DNA from: Candidatus Saccharimonadia bacterium
GTDB taxonomy: Bacteria; Patescibacteriota; Saccharimonadia; Saccharimonadales; Saccharimonadaceae
Reading direction: 5' to 3'
NCBI GenBank assembly: GCA_023257145.1
Contig: JALRDA010000022.1
Coordinates: forward strand, 1-6,989
DNA: 6,989 bases
Numbering within the stretch: position 1 is the stretch's first letter; each line of letters begins with the position of its first letter. The notes below the pieces were generated by a model that was not told where the DNA came from, made no database searches, and saw only the letters and a program-made list of their open reading frames with translations. Both the position numbers and the translations under genes were made by a program. Below are positions 6,135-6,989 of this stretch, piece by piece.

Positions 6135-6143
6135 ATTATATCA
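6135..6143 (-). promoter_or_regulatory. Extended -10 promoter element before atpE
   Basis: The minus strand reads TGATATAAT: a consensus -10 hexamer (6135-6140) with the TGn extension supplied by the TGA stop of atpB. Transcription would start near 6128, about 20 bases before the atpE ATG and upstream of its ribosome site. No convincing -35 lies 16-19 bases upstream, but extended -10 promoters can work without one. It could give extra atpE-onward transcripts. Confidence 0.45.
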
Positions 6144-6980
6144 TTCTCTTGCAGCGACAGGGGTTGTCTTGTCAGCAGAAGGGGAATGGTCGGGGTGATG
6201 TGAATGCTCGGTTTTTGCCTGATGGCCACCGTGAATGTCGATCGCCAATGCAGTAAAAATCAGCGTCAATACGTAGAACACGTATGCCTGAATAAAGCCA
6301 ATAAACAATTCAAACGCCATAAAGAACGGCAGGGTAATAGTTGCCATAAAGCTAGTCAAGGTTGCGATAATAAGTAGTAGAACCTCACCAGCGAACGCAT
6401 TACCGAACAAACGGAGTGATAATGCAGATCCGCGCGATACTTCGCCAATCAGTTCTAGAAAGCCTTCAAATGATCCAATTGGGTCTTTGAACGGATTGCG
6501 TAGATAGCGACCGATATTACCAAAGAAACCGTGACGTGAAATCGCGTACACCTGTACCATCACCATGACAATAATCGCAATAGCGAAGGTAAAGTTTAGA
6601 TCGGCGGCAATACTTCGGAAGATTGGCGTACCATTCCAGGTAATCGAACCGACACCGGGGATGATACTAATCCAGTATGAAATCAGTACAAAGAAGAATA
6701 CCGTTAGTGCCAATGGGGCTATTTTACGCGCAATGACCTTGTCAGGAATGACGCTATCGATCGCACCAAGCATTCCTTCAAACGCCCACTGCACCAATCC
6801 TACGAAGCGATTATACTTGCCATGTTTGATCATCTGCGCCACGTATATAAAAATACCGAGGAAAATCACCAATCCCATTACACCCATCAGGACGGCATTC
6901 GTCACAGGGAATCCACCAATACTAAAAAGCTTCTCGGCAGCGAGACTAATGTGCAGTTCTGATGCAGCAAAATTATTCAT
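6141..6980 (-). CDS. atpB: F1Fo ATP synthase subunit a (ion channel)
   Basis: Subunit a holds the two half-channels that pass protons to and from the c-ring. The product is 279 residues, near the 271 of E. coli. Hydrophobic helices lie at about 24-50, 88-108 and 130-147, with the long paired helices of the ion path from about 172 to 248. The key motif SLRLFGNAFAGE (188-199) has the essential Arg190 with Asn194 and Glu199, matching E. coli R210, N214 and E219 in spacing; GFIQAYVFYVL (228-238) has Gln231, equivalent to Gln252. After the last helix comes a polar tail of about 30 residues with His250, 253, 259, 261, 262 and 265, unusual in its histidine content. It ends in TGA. The ATG at 6980 is preceded by only 9 window bases (ATAGGTATT), so its ribosome site and the operon promoter cannot be judged. 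Confidence 0.98.
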   Translation of the reverse strand: MNNFAASELHISLAAEKLFSIGGFPVTNAVLMGVMGLVIFLGIFIYVAQMIKHGKYNRFVGLVQWAFEGMLGAIDSVIPDKVIARKIAPLALTVFFFVLISYWISIIPGVGSITWNGTPIFRSIAADLNFTFAIAIIVMVMVQVYAISRHGFFGNIGRYLRNPFKDPIGSFEGFLELIGEVSRGSALSLRLFGNAFAGEVLLLIIATLTSFMATITLPFFMAFELFIGFIQAYVFYVLTLIFTALAIDIHGGHQAKTEHSHHPDHSPSADKTTPVAARE

Positions 6981-6989
6981 AATACCTAT

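Noticed and set aside
1..6989. Alternative genetic code with TGA as an amino acid, as in some CPR lineages
   Set aside because: None of the eight full genes nor the partial one has an in-frame TGA, and AtpB ends at a TGA in the expected place.

Overview
The window is dominated by a complete F1Fo ATP synthase operon on the minus strand, read from right to left in the order atpB (a), atpE (c), atpF (b), atpH (delta), atpA (alpha), atpG (gamma), atpD (beta), atpC (epsilon). All eight genes look intact, with catalytic and ion-path residues in place. Past the far end of the operon (left edge) lies the 5' part of a separate co-directional gene, cut by the window edge. Its protein has a C-x-D-G-R motif and a His/Cys-rich segment resembling a beta-type or cadmium-type carbonic anhydrase metal site. 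Spacing is tight apart from a 102-base gap before atpC and a 115-base gap after it. There are no RNA genes, mobile elements, CRISPR arrays or large repeats.

Organism: a bacterium using the standard code. AtpB ends in TGA and no gene has an internal in-frame TGA, so TGA is not read as an amino acid. The compact gene set, the short delta subunit and the metal-site protein next door suggest Patescibacteria/CPR, perhaps Saccharibacteria (TM7). This is a judgement from protein character, not a database result.

Layout: 6981-6989 is the last 9 bases before atpB. Fo genes (a, c, b) occupy 6980-5344, the stator and F1 genes (delta, alpha, gamma, beta) 5340-1138, a strong hairpin terminator 1126-1089, atpC 1035-613, a gap with a promoter-like pair 612-498, and the partial gene 497-1. 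The a and c subunits carry protons through the membrane and turn the c-ring with gamma and epsilon; b and delta hold alpha3beta3 still so that beta can make ATP.

Most notable: (1) a perfect 15-bp bidirectional intrinsic terminator separates atpD from atpC, and atpC has no Shine-Dalgarno but a consensus TATAAT four bases before its ATG, suggesting separate and possibly leaderless expression of epsilon; (2) the delta subunit is about 131 residues instead of about 175, missing much of its N-terminal domain, and this is not a start-calling error; (3) an extended -10 element overlaps the atpB stop codon just before atpE; (4) the left-edge protein is a candidate divergent carbonic anhydrase.
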